DNA of 64,000 nt from Chrysoporthe austroafricana. Taxonomy: Eukaryota; Ascomycota; Sordariomycetes; Diaporthales; Cryphonectriaceae. Made by a program: the position numbers and the translations under genes. Under the pieces are notes generated by a model. It did not search any database and was not told the DNA's origin. It saw nothing but the letters and a program-made list of their open reading frames with translations. Shown here in pieces: positions 43,152 through 55,063 of the stretch. The first letter of the stretch is position 1, and each line of letters begins with the position of its first letter. Where the stretch lies: the NCBI GenBank assembly GCA_001051155.2, contig JYIP02000007.1, forward strand, positions 2,668,342 through 2,732,341. The letters are read 5' to 3'.

Positions 43152-46100
43152 ATGGCCGACTTCTTCTCCGCCTTCGCCTCGGCTGTGGGCCTGTTCGACT
43201 TTGGCTTCAAAGCCGTTAAGGGCATCCTAGAGTATCTCGATGCAATAAAGGAGAGAGACAGAGAAATTGAGTCCGCCAGAAGTCAAGCAGAGCGCATGAG
43301 AGGCCTCCTAGAATCTACGAAACAACTCGCCGCTCGGATCGAATCCAACGATGCGAGTTCAGCAGAAAGGCTCAGGGACGGCATCGATGCGTGCAAGCCC
43401 AAAATCAAGACGCTGGAGGATCTTTTGGTGAAGCTGACAGGACATGTCAACCAAACCACCGGCAAAGTCAAAGAGCAGACTAAGAAGCTGACCTACCCAT
43501 TTCACCGATGTCACATCGAAAGTTTGAAGACCCAGTTAGCTCAGGTTAATGAACAGCTACAGACGACTCTGGACGTTACAGGAGTGTATGGCGATATCTC
43601 AGGAATGCCCAGAACTTGCAGTGGCTAACGCCGTTTTACTTTCCAGGGAGATCTCCATCGATATTCGACCGACCGTCTCGCTTATGCAAACGACCAGCTT
43701 GCCTGAAATTCAACGAGGAATAAACTCCATCAGCCACTCCGTTGACGACTTGCCTCGGGGCCTGTTAGACCAGCTTACACAGGGCAACACCGCAGTCCAA
43801 ACAGGTGTGTGTTAGATGGAAGATCTAGTTGGTCGCCTGGCTAAGACTATACCAGCGATCCAGAAAGATGTCTCTGGCCTTCAAGCTTCGGTCACACAAT
43901 TGGTATCGCACAGTGCTGCAAATACCAATTCTCGAATCGAGGAGAGTGCAAATGAGGTACGGGAGGTCGTAGCCGAATTCAAAGGCTTCATGTTATCCCG
44001 GACCACGGATCTTTCTGTGCAAGTGGATAGAAATACGGCTAGCATTGAAGAAATCGACAAAAAGGTCGACAGTCTAGCCATTGTCCTTGCACCTTCTGTG
44101 GCAGACCGTACCAGTCACGAAACATGCTTGTCTCCACGAATACTTGTAAGGATCAACTCAATATCAATGGGCAATGCTGTGCTGACGGCCTGTAGAACCC
44201 CAACCAAGAGATCCTTGGTCGCCTTGTTTCGAAGCCCGGGCTCCTGAAAGACGTTTGCGACGCAGAAGAATCCCGAGGGATCCCCATCGCGAACTACCGG
44301 TCCTCTTCAAGAGAGGCACTTTCCAGTGGCCAGACTAAATCCCAGCCCCGTCGCGCTACTCGCCGACGATGTACTTGCTCCGACCAAATCTTTCATCACC
44401 GACAAGATGTCGTCAAGGTGGGGCCCCTGCATGCGTACTATGAAAGTTCGATTGTCGAGAAACATGGACCCGAGTGCAATTACCGTGGCCAAAATGCGAA
44501 AAGCAAAGAAACCACCTGGGGCGTCGAGCTCCTGCTTGGCCGAGCCATCTACGTGTCATTCTGCCAGAACTTCGGCGCTGGCGGAAGCAGTTTGGGTCAG
44601 ACGTTCTCGTATTATCCTTGCATCGATGCCAGGAGGGACCCAGCTTTTCGCATATTGGAACTGATGAGCTCAATGTATCTTGACCCTCTCGGGCAGAAGG
44701 TAACGAAGGACGAATGGCTCGAATTCCTTCAACAGAGTATGGACCAAATCGCCTGTCTCTTCCGGGACGGCAAAGCATCGCCCAGGGCTCTTGATAGCCA
44801 TGGGCGATCCTTGATGCACATTGCTGCAATGATAGCTGAACAAAGCATGGGCCTTGGTATTACAACAGATCCATGGCGACGTCGTCATCTCAGACAGCCT
44901 CTAGGTGGTTACCAAAAGATTAGCGAGGCTTGGTTGGATATCATTAATGAGCTGATCGACGATTATGGGGTTCCTGCTACGAGATACGATGATTATGGCT
45001 TGTACGTCTTTTAAGCCCCTATGTCGTTTCAATCGAGTGCTAATGCTATCTATATATGGGTGTTTTAGAACACCTGCTTTTCTAGCCATATTGCACGAAG
45101 ATAACCAAAGTGGTCCTGGCTGTGGTATGGGTCTCATTTCTAAACGACTATGCTTGGAAGATAATCTTGCCCTCCCTTCAGAAACATCACGGACACCGGG
45201 GCTCCGCAGAGACACATATTACAAATTATTCCAAGATTCGGATATTGCAAAAGGTAAATTATTCTCTAGTTCAAGTACTATCCATTGCATCAATTCTGGT
45301 AATTGAAGTATTAACATTGATCTTTAAAGCTTGCGAGTGTGGACCTCTAAGTTTTGCCCTAATTAATGGTAACATACAAGATGTTCAGCGCCTTACAGAT
45401 AACCACCCATCTTATCTTACGGAGGTCAACATCTTCAGGCAAACCCCACTCCATCTGGCAGTCCAACACCCATCTTGCGTACGACTACTTCTCGAAATCA
45501 AACCCTATGATCTACTGGAAGCTGAGGATATTTCTGGTCTGAGAGCTATCGACTACGCTGTACAAAGCTGTCACCGCTCTGACGGAGATGGGCGCTGTAC
45601 TGAGAGCCTGCGATTCATTCTAAAAGCCGATTGCTGCATCCCACAAGATTTGGACCTTCGCCATACGTGTCTCCCCTGCAAGACCGAACTACTCCCGCAT
45701 ATAAAGGATCGCCGACACAGATTGGAGGAGTTGGCACGAGATCAGTTGCCCTCTTTCGAATTCAAATCGCTAGGACTCGGCTCGGAAGCAGTACTGGATT
45801 CCAAAGCAGGCAGTGTGGTGCAGTCGCTCCGAGACAGGAGCATCCACATTCCAGCACCTCTCGAAGTACGACGCGCCAACAACTTTCGTCACAGACCCTT
45901 TCAAAGAGGTGGGTCTATGTTCAGAGTTTATGATGGATCACCACCCGACTTTGACTACGATACGCTCTTCCATCTTGGCTTCCGCGATATAGACACGCCC
46001 AATGATTTTGAAGAAACTGTTCTATACCACTGGATGGAACATTTTTCTTTTTCCTTCACTGAAGCATGTCGCAAATGCATATGGCTGATCAGACATGGCA

Positions 46101-46945
46101 CTAATTTGTCTGCTTCCATGGCCCGGCATTCAAGTGCTCCAACAGCTGCACATGAACTCTATGAAAGCTTAGCAGTCGAACTAGCAAGGCGAGGTCCCGT
46201 ATTTGGGAACGAAGAACAGAGTCTGGCTGCTGATCTCGCGCGACACTTATCCAACTGCAAAGTGCAACACGACACCTGCTGCTGCAGGTGTTCACCCGAA
46301 GGCTGTTCCCCATTTGCCTGGGCTGTGAAGGGAGTTCCTACCGGCTGGTCACCGCGTCAATCGCAGGCCAGCAGGCTGGGACAAAAGGCTGAAGCCGTTG
46401 CCGGGTTTCTGTCTCTCATTAGCCCTGCTATCCTAGCCGCGCAGGTCAAATACGCGGTGCGATTATGTACATTTGACGCTTTGGAAATCCGCCACACACC
46501 TTGCTGCATTACTCCTAATGAATGTGGCGAGGACTCTAAGGAGCTAGTCGAGGAAGATACTACCTTACTGACCCTACTTGGAGATCTGATGACAGAGTTT
46601 GAGCCCCAATTATTTCAGCAAGGTGGAGAACATAATGTGTTATTCTGGCGGGACACTTGGCTACCACGGATGCTAAAGGAGCTGAGGTCACTTGGCAACG
46701 ACCAACTTGACAGTACAAGCAGGCTTGCAGCTGAGGAGGTTAGAGTAGTATGGCATGGTTCTAGAGGAACGGACGTTGATGATGAAAACAATAGAAAGGA
46801 AACCGAATGGCAGCCAGATGATGATGTCGGAAAAGCCTGGGACCCAGATATTGATGATGAGCCATGGTGTCTTTACAGCTTCACTTACCTGGCCGACTGG
46901 AGATCTCGGGTCGATGCAATTATGTCTAGAGCATATCAAGGTTGA
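43152..46945 (+). CDS. Gene F: STAND-type N-terminal/ankyrin protein, five exons, one in-frame TAG
   Basis: Exons 43152-43585, 43647-44145, 44196-45001, 45069-45253 and 45330-46945 total exactly 1180 codons. All four introns (61, 50, 67, 76 bp) have consensus donors (GTATGG, GTAAGG, GTACGT, GTAAAT), branch sites (CTAAC, CTGAC, CTAAT, TTAAC) and acceptors, and keep frame. The N-terminus (MADFFSAFASAVGLFDFGFK) and the following coiled coil resemble the PigL_N-type N-terminal domain of fungal STAND and ankyrin proteins (residues about 1-200). Residues about 645-730 carry an ankyrin-type stretch (NIFRQTPLHLAVQHPSCVRL). The C-terminal 400 residues, with a CCCRCSPEGCSPFAW Cys cluster, are not recognised. 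Codon 201 is TAG (43813-43815), flanked by coding-like sequence on both sides. It is either a nearly intact pseudogene, a readthrough gene or a sequence error. Confidence 0.7.
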
Positions 46946-47040
46946 ATTTAGGTTAGGTGATGGCTGATGCGGACTTAGAGGTGGTTGTCAGTCTTTCTGC
47001 AAGATTCGCTGGAGTTTCTGCAATTGTTTGATCTGGATCG

Positions 47041-47327
47041 TGTTATATATATAGGAAACGAACCTAGGAACGAGTAAACGAGTGTATTGAAACTTAACGA
47101 CCTGAAATATCTGGAAGGGGCGGAAATCCCCTTATATAGAAGGCCCTCTGGCCCCCTATGGCCCTGGAAAGGCTGTTACCTTTCCTGTCAGTCGATAAGG
47201 TTCCGTTCCGGAGCAAATATCGGTTCAGAGGCTCGAAAGGTCTCTTATTTAGGGAGCTATGATGCTTCACGGCAGTGAGAGGGTTTGGAAGCGCCTGTGT
47301 ACCTGAGAGCCTTGAAAATACCAAGCA
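47041..47327 (+). mobile_element. R2 solo LTR with 5-bp target duplication
   Basis: It begins TGTTATATATATAGGAAACG and ends CCAAGCA. The flanks are GATCG (47036-47040) and GATCG (47328-47332). Shared internal blocks include GAGTGTATTGAAACTTAACG, CTTATATAGAAGGCCCTCTG and ACCTGAGAGCCTTG. It starts 95 bp after gene F. Confidence 0.85.
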
Positions 47328-47990
47328 GATCGGGCTGTCCCACGAACGCAAGCCTCTCGCAAATGAATGCCGCCTCGTCGCCAAGCGTTCTTTGTGGTAT
47401 AATGTGAAACTCCGTGTTTATGTATTGTAATGAACCACTGGTGTTCGACGGCAAGATCGCCGGGGTTACGATACGGATCAGGGCTGAGCACCACGACGCT
47501 CTGCTGAGGGGTCTTCCACTTCTGAAGAGGGCACAGCCCCTCTCCTTGCTGCCCGTTTTAGTCTCAGGTAAGGATCTCGTGAGACCCTGTGTCGTGCTTC
47601 TCGGATATATCTTGTAGGAGTTGTCCTCTGGTGTCCTTTTCAAAGTAATAGCGTTGGTCGTTCCTCGAGAAAGGATGATGATGGAGAACCACGTCATCGT
47701 GTCCTCGCCGGCCGAACCGTACGAGATTCGGAGGGTTTTTGGGCTTTTGTTCCATTCCAATTTTCCAAGGCTAGCACGTCTGGGTAGATGTGGGTTCATA
47801 CTGGTTCGTGGTTCGCCCGATCTCCCAGGACTGCTACAACATATTGGTTCATTGGCTGAAGGTGAAGGACCGTTCTGGGAGCATCCATCTCGACAGGCGG
47901 GTCGGAGAAGCACAGAGGGAGCTTCGTAAGTTGACATGCCGCTTACGGCGTTAGAAGCACACACGCCGCAGTAGTTGACAGAAGATGAAG
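47328..47990. other. Region between two inverted LTRs; open frames without known family
   Basis: Frames 47414-47617 (plus) and 47257-47964 (minus) are open but overlap, and the latter runs into the LTR. I see no retrotransposon or cellular motif. At about 663 bp it is too short for an LTR-element interior. Confidence 0.35.
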
Positions 47991-48278
47991 TGTTAAATAT
48001 TGATAAGGCTCCTAAACACCATCTCAGGCATTCAGGCGCTTCCAGGTCCCCTAACCGCCAGAAGGCATCGTAGTTTCCTAAATAGGAAAGTTCGCTGGCC
48101 TCTGCAACAATATATCGATGGCAAATGAGCTTTATTGGCCGAAGGGAAAGCTAAAAGGCTTTTCCAGGCCTCTAAGGGGGCTGGATGGCCCTCTATATAA
48201 TGGCGGCTTTCCTCCCTTCCAGATAGTGTAGCTCGTCAAGCTCCAATATACACTCCTTCGTTCCCTATAAAACCAACA
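47991..48278 (-). mobile_element. R2 LTR-like element, inverted copy
   Basis: On the plus strand it starts TGTTAAATATTGATAAGGC and ends TATAAAACCAACA, the reverse of the other R2 copies. It includes the reversed TATATA block and CTCGTCAAGCTCCAATATAC. Edge pentamers (TGAAG and GTTCC) do not match, so the copy has lost its duplication or recombined. Confidence 0.75.
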
Positions 48279-49544
48279 GTTCCTGCTTCTGAACTGGATC
48301 ACAAGGCAACGATTGTCGTCTGAAGATCACAGCGAACGTTTTTGGTCTTCGCCTTCTCCAACTCTCTAGTCGGACTTTATGACCGATAATGGCAGATCTT
48401 ACCTTAACAATGTTTTGGGCTTCGTAGGACCTGAACACGTTGCTTTTAAACCCTTCTCAATATATATATATATCCACTTCTTGCGCCACTTTGTTGAGGA
48501 GGTAGGCGCAGCTTTTTCCATGCAGCGTGTCTTCTTCGCCTTCAGTGTCGCCTTCGACACCAACCCAGCTATTGCGCCATTCCTTCTTGAAGCGTCCTTT
48601 TATCTTTCACCGCCTGTATGCCCGGATGCCTAAAGTCAATTCCAACATCAAGAACCGCTATGCGGATCCGTCGTGATGATACTATTTCTGATTAAGTCAG
48701 ACGACCAGCGACAGAGGCTACGTATCACATGTGAAAATCATTGAGAAACTTAAAGAAAATCTCTGCCCTCTTAACTTTGCAATCTCTGAGGCCAGGTGAG
48801 TACTTCTAGACCGGCCTTGAAGATTCTTGGGGTTTTTTGGACAGCTTTACGGCGACTGTTCCACGACATTTTTGGCGTGAAAAAAGGTAAACCCATCCTG
48901 AGCTGCAACATAATTTCCCTTTTCGGGGTGTCTCAAGGATGATAGTCGTAACCGAAGGGATCTTATCCTGATTTACTATTGAGCTGTCTGTCGATCTGAG
49001 AGAGGATCTCTGCAAACACCGGTTTCCAGGCAATCTCTATGCACGGGCTTCATGGAGATGTGATTGCGTGCTTCTGATAGAGCATATAGAATTCTAAGCA
49101 ATTTTTTGCTGCGTGTAGGAAGGGGAGGCACTCCCGGTCTATACCACCTCTGGAGCGACATCTCAAACCGACTACTAGACGCAGGGAAATAGGTTGGAGC
49201 AACCTAAGCGTGGATGCAGACAGACGAGGGAACCAAGCCTGGCAAAAAAGAACTATGCCTACGACCGGGCCTGGCATCGTCGAGAAGGCAAGGGAGATTC
49301 AAGGCTTAGATCAGAAGAGGCGACGCCGTCGGAGCAGCCGTCGAGAGAAGGCAGCGGCCGGACTGGCTTGTGGACCTACCGACGAAGTAGCTATGGCAAA
49401 TTCCCGGCTTTCATGCGAAAATTCGATATTTTGAGAATGCTTCAGATCTGTTCAGACGCAATTTCACGAGAATAAAACGCATTGAGTCACTTGTAGGCCC
49501 TCCTCTTTGTGGGCTCGCTGGCCAACCGCACTGCTATTTCAACC
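48279..49544. other. Intergenic, nothing recognised
   Basis: Several frames of 60-93 codons, none with a motif. A TATATATATA run lies at 48462-48471. Confidence 0.4.
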
Positions 49545-49577
<33 letters not shown>

Positions 49578-50400
49578 NTTTTCGTCGCGTTCAATTCAGA
49601 AAAAGGACCCTGGCTCTCGAGTCTGGATTTCTTTCCTTGAATGCATATCCGCTACCGGCACTTGCCTACCTCCTCTATTTATATTCAAAAGAAAAATTGT
49701 TTCATAGCACAAGGTTCCTCTTGATATAGTACCCTTTCGGTACTGGCTATTCGCTGTAACAAAAAACGGATTGTGTCTCTTGCGGACCCTTCTCTTGGGG
49801 GGGTTCGCGGCCACCCCCTCTGTTTTTTCCCCCTTTTTTTTTTTTTTTTTTTTTTTTTTGATACACTATATGTCTTCTACTTTTTATCTAGACAACTTCA
49901 TTCCTTAATAGAATCGTTATCGCTGACCAATGAAAGGCTATATAGAGTCCCAAGTTGCTGAAGGTATTGCAGCTATCAGAAATAGCCAGCATTTACGAGC
50001 GGCTTCCGTCGAATGCCTTCTTCGAATTAAACTAGCCAACCGATATAATATGGATAAAGCTGGAATAATTGAATGCTAAGGAGGCAGTGGATTGGTCATT
50101 GGAGGCTTTTCGTCGCGTTCAATTCAGAAAAAGGACCCTGGCTCTCGAGTCTGGATTTCTTTCCTTGAATGCATATCCGCTACCGGCACTTGCCTACCTC
50201 CTCTACCGTAGCGGTAATGGGAATGTGGTAAATACTACAAGTGCGAATAGAAATGCGACGGATACTTTATAGTTTCAATCACAGGCGCTGGGATAGGTGA
50301 AGAAGCAAGGCGATATTGCTGAGCGAATTGGTGGCTATTGACATCCATTTCAGCTCCTCTGTCGACATCTGCGCGAAGAGATAGCTCCTGGCTGGCGATA
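49545..50400 (+). pseudogene. Pogo/Fot-type transposase relics, two overlapping fragments
   Basis: The fragment at 49579-49800 reads RSIQKKDPGSRVWISFLECI and ATGTCLPPLFIFKRK, then WLFAVTKNG in another frame. The second, 49931-50210, reads ESQVAEGIAAIRNSQHLRAA, RYNMDKAGII (family NMDE with E changed to K) and, after a TAA, GSGLVIGG, then the same QKKDPGSRVW part. These are landmarks of Fot/pogo DDE transposases. Stops, shifts and poly-T tracts (about 49548-49577 and 49833-49859) break both. The shared 99 bp (49579-49677 and 50107-50205) are identical, and an N at 49578 abuts the first copy. Confidence 0.75.
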
Positions 50401-51640
50401 CATATATTTACTTAAGCTGAAAAGGGCGAAAAAATTCCTATAGTAGGAAGGGCTGAAGAAGGCATAGGAAAATCATCTCCAGCCTCTATCAGTTTTCTTG
50501 CTGCCGTTGGCCTAGAGGTCGCTGCATTTGGACTTTTCGCGGGCAGCTGTTTGCTAGATGGGTTGTACTATCGCAAATGTAATACTGGAGGATAGTACTA
50601 TTCCTGCCGACAGGGTTTTGGCTGTGATTTTCCAACGACTTGCTCGAGGTAGTCGCGCGAGGAGCAGGCGAGGCGTTAGCATGGGAAGCACTAGTAAGGT
50701 GTAGCCGACTAGGTGCTTGAGAGTTGGTACGCCATCGGAATTATTTGGTATCCCCTGTCCCACCCTGAGGGGCCGGCCTTTCTCTTTTGCCGCTCTTTAT
50801 CCACTTTATATATTCGCGTGGTGGTTTTGACCGTAGCTACACGGGTCTGAGAGAACTCGCTGACTTCTAGCCCGATCCTCGCTTTGACGTCGCTTGTAAG
50901 TTTTCCGGAGTAAGAGCTAGGTGAAATTCCGATTCAACATAAGTATCCTTTTGTTTTTCCAGAGTATTGAAGTAATTATAGAAAGCTAAAGGATGCTGGC
51001 CTTCTCGCTGATATGCATTTTCCAGCTATAAAATAAAGTTACCCATGCCTTGGTCCGTATATCTTAACAAGCTCTTTTACCATTCCTTGAAATATTCCCA
51101 GTCCTTCCAGTGGGCTCGCCGGCTATCCACCGGCTTTTCTTCAAGGTATCGATCACTTCTCGCCCAACATTCGAGTTCGCTGTAATCAAGCGCGACCAAG
51201 GTCTTCTTGTCCTTGCGAAAATGCTTGGGCGAAGCTTCAACTTCCGCTGCAGGTCCCGCAGTCAGTTGTCTCGCTGCTGATAGGAAGTCTAATGGGGCAA
51301 AGTAGCAATATTCGAGATTTTGACGTCTCGACTGCTACACGAATGAGATTCGCTATCGCTTCGCGGGCGGGGCGCATTCGCGCCTTCTTGGAGGCGTGCC
51401 TCGAGTTCACGCCCGGGCTTTTTTGCTGTCAACACAGTCAATGGAGTAACAGGTGCTTCTAATAGAGAGAGCGACGTCGAATCATCTAGTTCGAAACAGG
51501 ATCGCATTGTAGTAGCTATATAGGGCCGAAAAGGTGAGGATATATATATACATATATCTATATGCGATGTGGCTGACCAGGGTGCGCGGAAACGGGGTGC
51601 TTTGACTTATTTGTCGCTGCGAACAGCGCTAGGAGGAAGC
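50401..51640. other. Intergenic, nothing recognised
   Basis: AT-richer sequence, TATATATATA at about 51541. A minus frame at 51289-51507 (Ser/Asp-rich) has no family resemblance. Confidence 0.4.
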
Positions 51641-51780
51641 CAGCATCTTCAAAGCACCCAAAGAGAAACAGCCAATAGCTAGATCGATGCACTCTTTCAG
51701 ATATTCAAGGATTTGCTGCTGCACATTGATTCCCAGCCAGATTTGTCAGCAGATCAGTGAATGTCAATGTGGTGTTGCGA
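51641..51780 (+). repeat. R3 dispersed repeat, copy 2
   Basis: CAATAGCTAGATCGATGCAC, TTTCAGATATTCAAGG, TGCACATTGATTCCCAGCCA and GTGAATGTCAATGTGGTGTTG match copy 3 and in part copy 1. It lies 0.7 kb before the kinase relic G, in the same orientation as copy 3 after it. Confidence 0.65.
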
Positions 51781-52512
51781 CCTCGTGGGCGCCACGTGGG
51801 TGCCACGTGGGCGGGTAGGCCCAAGTGATGGATCGGATTGGATGACTGGGCCAAGAGGTGGCTGACCTTTGATCGGCTGTGATGGAATCCGGCCGGCGCG
51901 AGATGGTGGTCCTCGTAGACTCCATCAGTGGGCTGAACGGCAGGACGGAGTATAGCACGGCCTACGACAACACACCTTCCTCTATCGCCTTATCGTCGCT
52001 AGCTCTCACCGAGTCTGCTGGACCTGGAGGTGCAGCCGCTCTCACTGGGCATGCCCAGCCTCCCGACGCTCTGGAGCTAGACAGATGCCAGGCCCGGCAG
52101 GACGGGGTATACGAGAGAGGGCAAGAGGGGAGGAGAGGAAGGAGGTCGGCCACGCAGACGATCCGTTCCGCAAGGGGAACGTCTGAAGGAGACGAGCCCC
52201 TCGGTAGATGTGCTGCAGGTAGGGGTCTTCGCACTTGGGCGGGCGCTAGCCCGGGGGTTCGGGAGCTCGACACAAGAGTTGGATGCCCTCGAGAAGAACA
52301 TTCCATTCATGTCAGTACCGAGTACCCCTGCGAGCAACGCCTGCTCGTCATCGCTAGAACATGCCCGCGGGAGAAAGGCATGGCCAAAGTCATCTTGCTG
52401 GCCCAGCCATGGGCCCGGCAGGAGATGAGCAAGGTAACCACGACAGCAGCGGCTCGGGAATGAGGACTACATGTTTCATGCCTGCTATTAAAGTGTGCAT
52501 CTAGGATGAGAC

Positions 52513-54584
52513 ATGATGAACCGACGAGGTCGCAGCCCGAATGGAGTACAGTGCTATCAGCATACCATGCATCAGTTCGCAGACATTCCTTTAGAGCAGC
52601 TGAACTTGCAATGGGACCCACGAGTAAGGGTTGTTGTCAACCAACCTCAGAGTTTGGCTTTCTATATCGATCATGCAGAACAGCAGGAATTTATGTTCTT
52701 GCAAAATCCTGAACTCTCGAGGCAACCGCTCTGGGTAAATCTCCTGAATTGCTTACAAAGCAAGACCGGATACATATTCTCCTTGACAGCCGGCAATATC
52801 TATTGCTATCTTTTCTATATTCCAATTTGTGATAATGTGGTCTTGTACAAGGCAGACTGCTATCTTACTGCCCAGTATCCATTACAGTCACAATTCTCAT
52901 CTGAATTGGAACAGCAGGGTTATGCTACTCTCGAACCAGGTACTTGGAAGCTTTCAACAGCCCAATACTACCTTGAATTTCAGTTATGGCCTCGCCGGTA
53001 TTCCCTTGGAATCGAAGAGATGAGGCTCTTAGCAAGAGAAGTTCCTAGCAGGCTGTGGTGCAAGCTACCAAGACAAGATATATATTCAAGCTCCTTCTAT
53101 TATCGGTATCCGGCCTGATATCACCAGTGCCGTCATTAGAAGGAACGACAGCCTGTGTGAATTTTCCTCTGAATAACTACTAGAGTCGAGACTGGGACCG
53201 GCACTGTGGCTGAGATCGATACTGCAGACGAGAACGGGGCTGCCATTACGGATGGCCAGCACGCGCGAGAGGGTGAAGGCAAGTGTGAACGTATCTTTAA
53301 TGTACGTCTGGCATTTTATACGTCGTCTATTGCAGATGCCGCTCGCTATATTACAAATGCCGTCCGCTCGATAGGCCTAAGCCTTGCTGACACTTTCTCT
53401 CGCCTTTATACTCACCTTTCCTCTCGCTTCCACCCCAACTTTGATAGCGCTAGGCCTTAACACCAGCCTTCTATAAGCGCTGTTTTGAAAAAGGTGCGTA
53501 GGGACTGGGCGGCTGCCCCACGATACAGGATATTGCCAATAAGGATAACCCTAAGCATCGCCCTCTTCCGTTACCGACGGCGAGAGGAGTACCGAGAGGA
53601 GCACCTCGAGATCTAAGTGATCCTTGGAGTAGGGCTTGCGGCAATGTTCCTCTTGGTTTGCGAGGGGATTTGATATTAGTGCGGACTTGATATTGGTAGG
53701 AGGTTGATACTAGGGGTTCGGCGGAGGCGATCTATCACTAAAGAGAATGCTAGAAGGAAATACGAGCAGATTGAGGACTAGCAGTATTATTAGCATAGCA
53801 ACGAAGATTTCTGCACGGCCCAGTATATTAAGGCCCGACCAGACAGTTGTCTCTTGTGCAGAGGTGATCATGTAGATAGAGAGCCCCGCCCGCGACTGTT
53901 GGATACTCTGGCGGCGCCATTCCAGCAGCTTGGATATTATATTAGATATCTGTGTTCCAGAGAGAAGCATTGATCGCCTAGCGCTTGTGCTTTCAAGGCA
54001 ATCCTGAGCAGTAACTGGACCAGTTCAAATACTGTGGTAGCCAAGATCATAACGCCGAAGAAGCAGCCCCAAGCGTCCAGAGAAGAGGCAATAATCAGTG
54101 CTGCTCCGAGGTGGCATGCGGAGTTCGCACAGCACCGTCGTCTCAACCATGTAAGCAGACCAGCCTTTCCTGCAAGAATCACATTGCTAACAAGAGACAG
54201 CCCCGAATTGCTCGGGTCCTGGATTATGATGCTCGTCTGCATATTCTCTACATCGATATCAAGGATCTGCCAGATCTCAGCAGCTCCGCCTGGCGCGCCC
54301 AAACAGGATCGTTCAAAGAGAACAATGCTGATGAGCGCCGTATTCTTGCAGACATTTCCAGTGCTTTGCTCTATCTGGAAGAAAAGAGAGTTGATGATGA
54401 TATGAAGCTAGGCAATATTCTCTACTGCAGAGATTCTGCGACGCTATTGCGAAAAACGTCTCTGCCGGACGACGCCTCACTCGATGACGACCGTGTGATT
54501 CGAGCGAGTCAGACCTTGGACAATATCATCAGAAACCCGGAGGGTGGCGTTGTTGTAGTACCAGGCCACATGGCCAGCCCGTGA
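52513..54584 (+). pseudogene. Gene G: protein kinase gene with beta-rich N-terminal domain, decayed
   Basis: The N-terminal part is open (52513-53105) and joins 53184-53460 through a plausible 78-bp intron (GTATCC...ATAAC...CTAG): WDPRVRVVVNQPQSLAFYID, SKTGYIFSLTAGNIYCYLFY, LGIEEMRLLAREV, then FNVRLAFYTSSI. This resembles the FHA-like N-terminus of some fungal kinases, tentatively. A TAA at 53458-53460 ends it, although the same frame continues open for about 53 codons. A kinase domain follows at about 54030: VVAKIITPKKQPQASREEAI, an intron with GTAAGC...GCTAAC...ACAG, RIARVLDYDARLHILYIDI, LADISSALLYLEEKRV and DDDMKLGNILY. The HxD of the catalytic loop is DDD, and no DFG or APE follows. The gene ends at GGVVVVPGHMASP. 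The kinase is dead. Confidence 0.65.
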
Positions 54585-55063
54585 ATCAGCATGCAACCCA
54601 GCCTGGGCTGTCGTGGTATGGGAAGCGTACCAGCCTTGAGCTGAAGCGCCATACTGGTACAGTCTTCAGACGCCAGATTGGTTCGTCGGCCGCGAGAGAA
54701 GTACTGCAGGGCGACTCGAGGACAGCCCAGTCTCAAGCGTCCCAGTACGGTACGACATCCGGATCCGTTTCGCACGGGAGCAATGGCGAGCCAGCAGACA
54801 ATCTGTAGGCGCCGTTATGAGCCCTGTAGCGGTTTGGCCTGCCCCCCAGCCTAGCTACCAGCGCCAGCTGTCTGAGCCCATGAATTGCTTCGACTAGTTA
54901 CTGAGAAGAAGTATGACGCGCTTTGAGAGGAGTTGAGGCTGGCGCAAGACTGCGCCGCACCATTCCCGATCTGGACGGTGCTATTCCCAAAAGGCTCGCA
55001 AGGCTGGCGTGTCCTGACACGGGTCGGGTGAGTTGTCATTTCCTCCATGCCGGGTCCTTGCAA
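54585..55063. other. Short intergenic stretch, nothing recognised
   Basis: No motif seen between the kinase relic and R3 copy 3. Confidence 0.3.

Noticed and set aside
47257..47964. 235-codon minus-strand frame between LTRs
   Set aside because: It runs through the end of an LTR and shows no conserved motif; the plus strand has equally long frames.
53710..54302. Two hydrophobic minus-strand frames that look like a membrane protein
   Set aside because: The plus strand here encodes recognisable kinase N-lobe sequence with a consensus intron; the hydrophobicity is the antisense of charged and polar codons.
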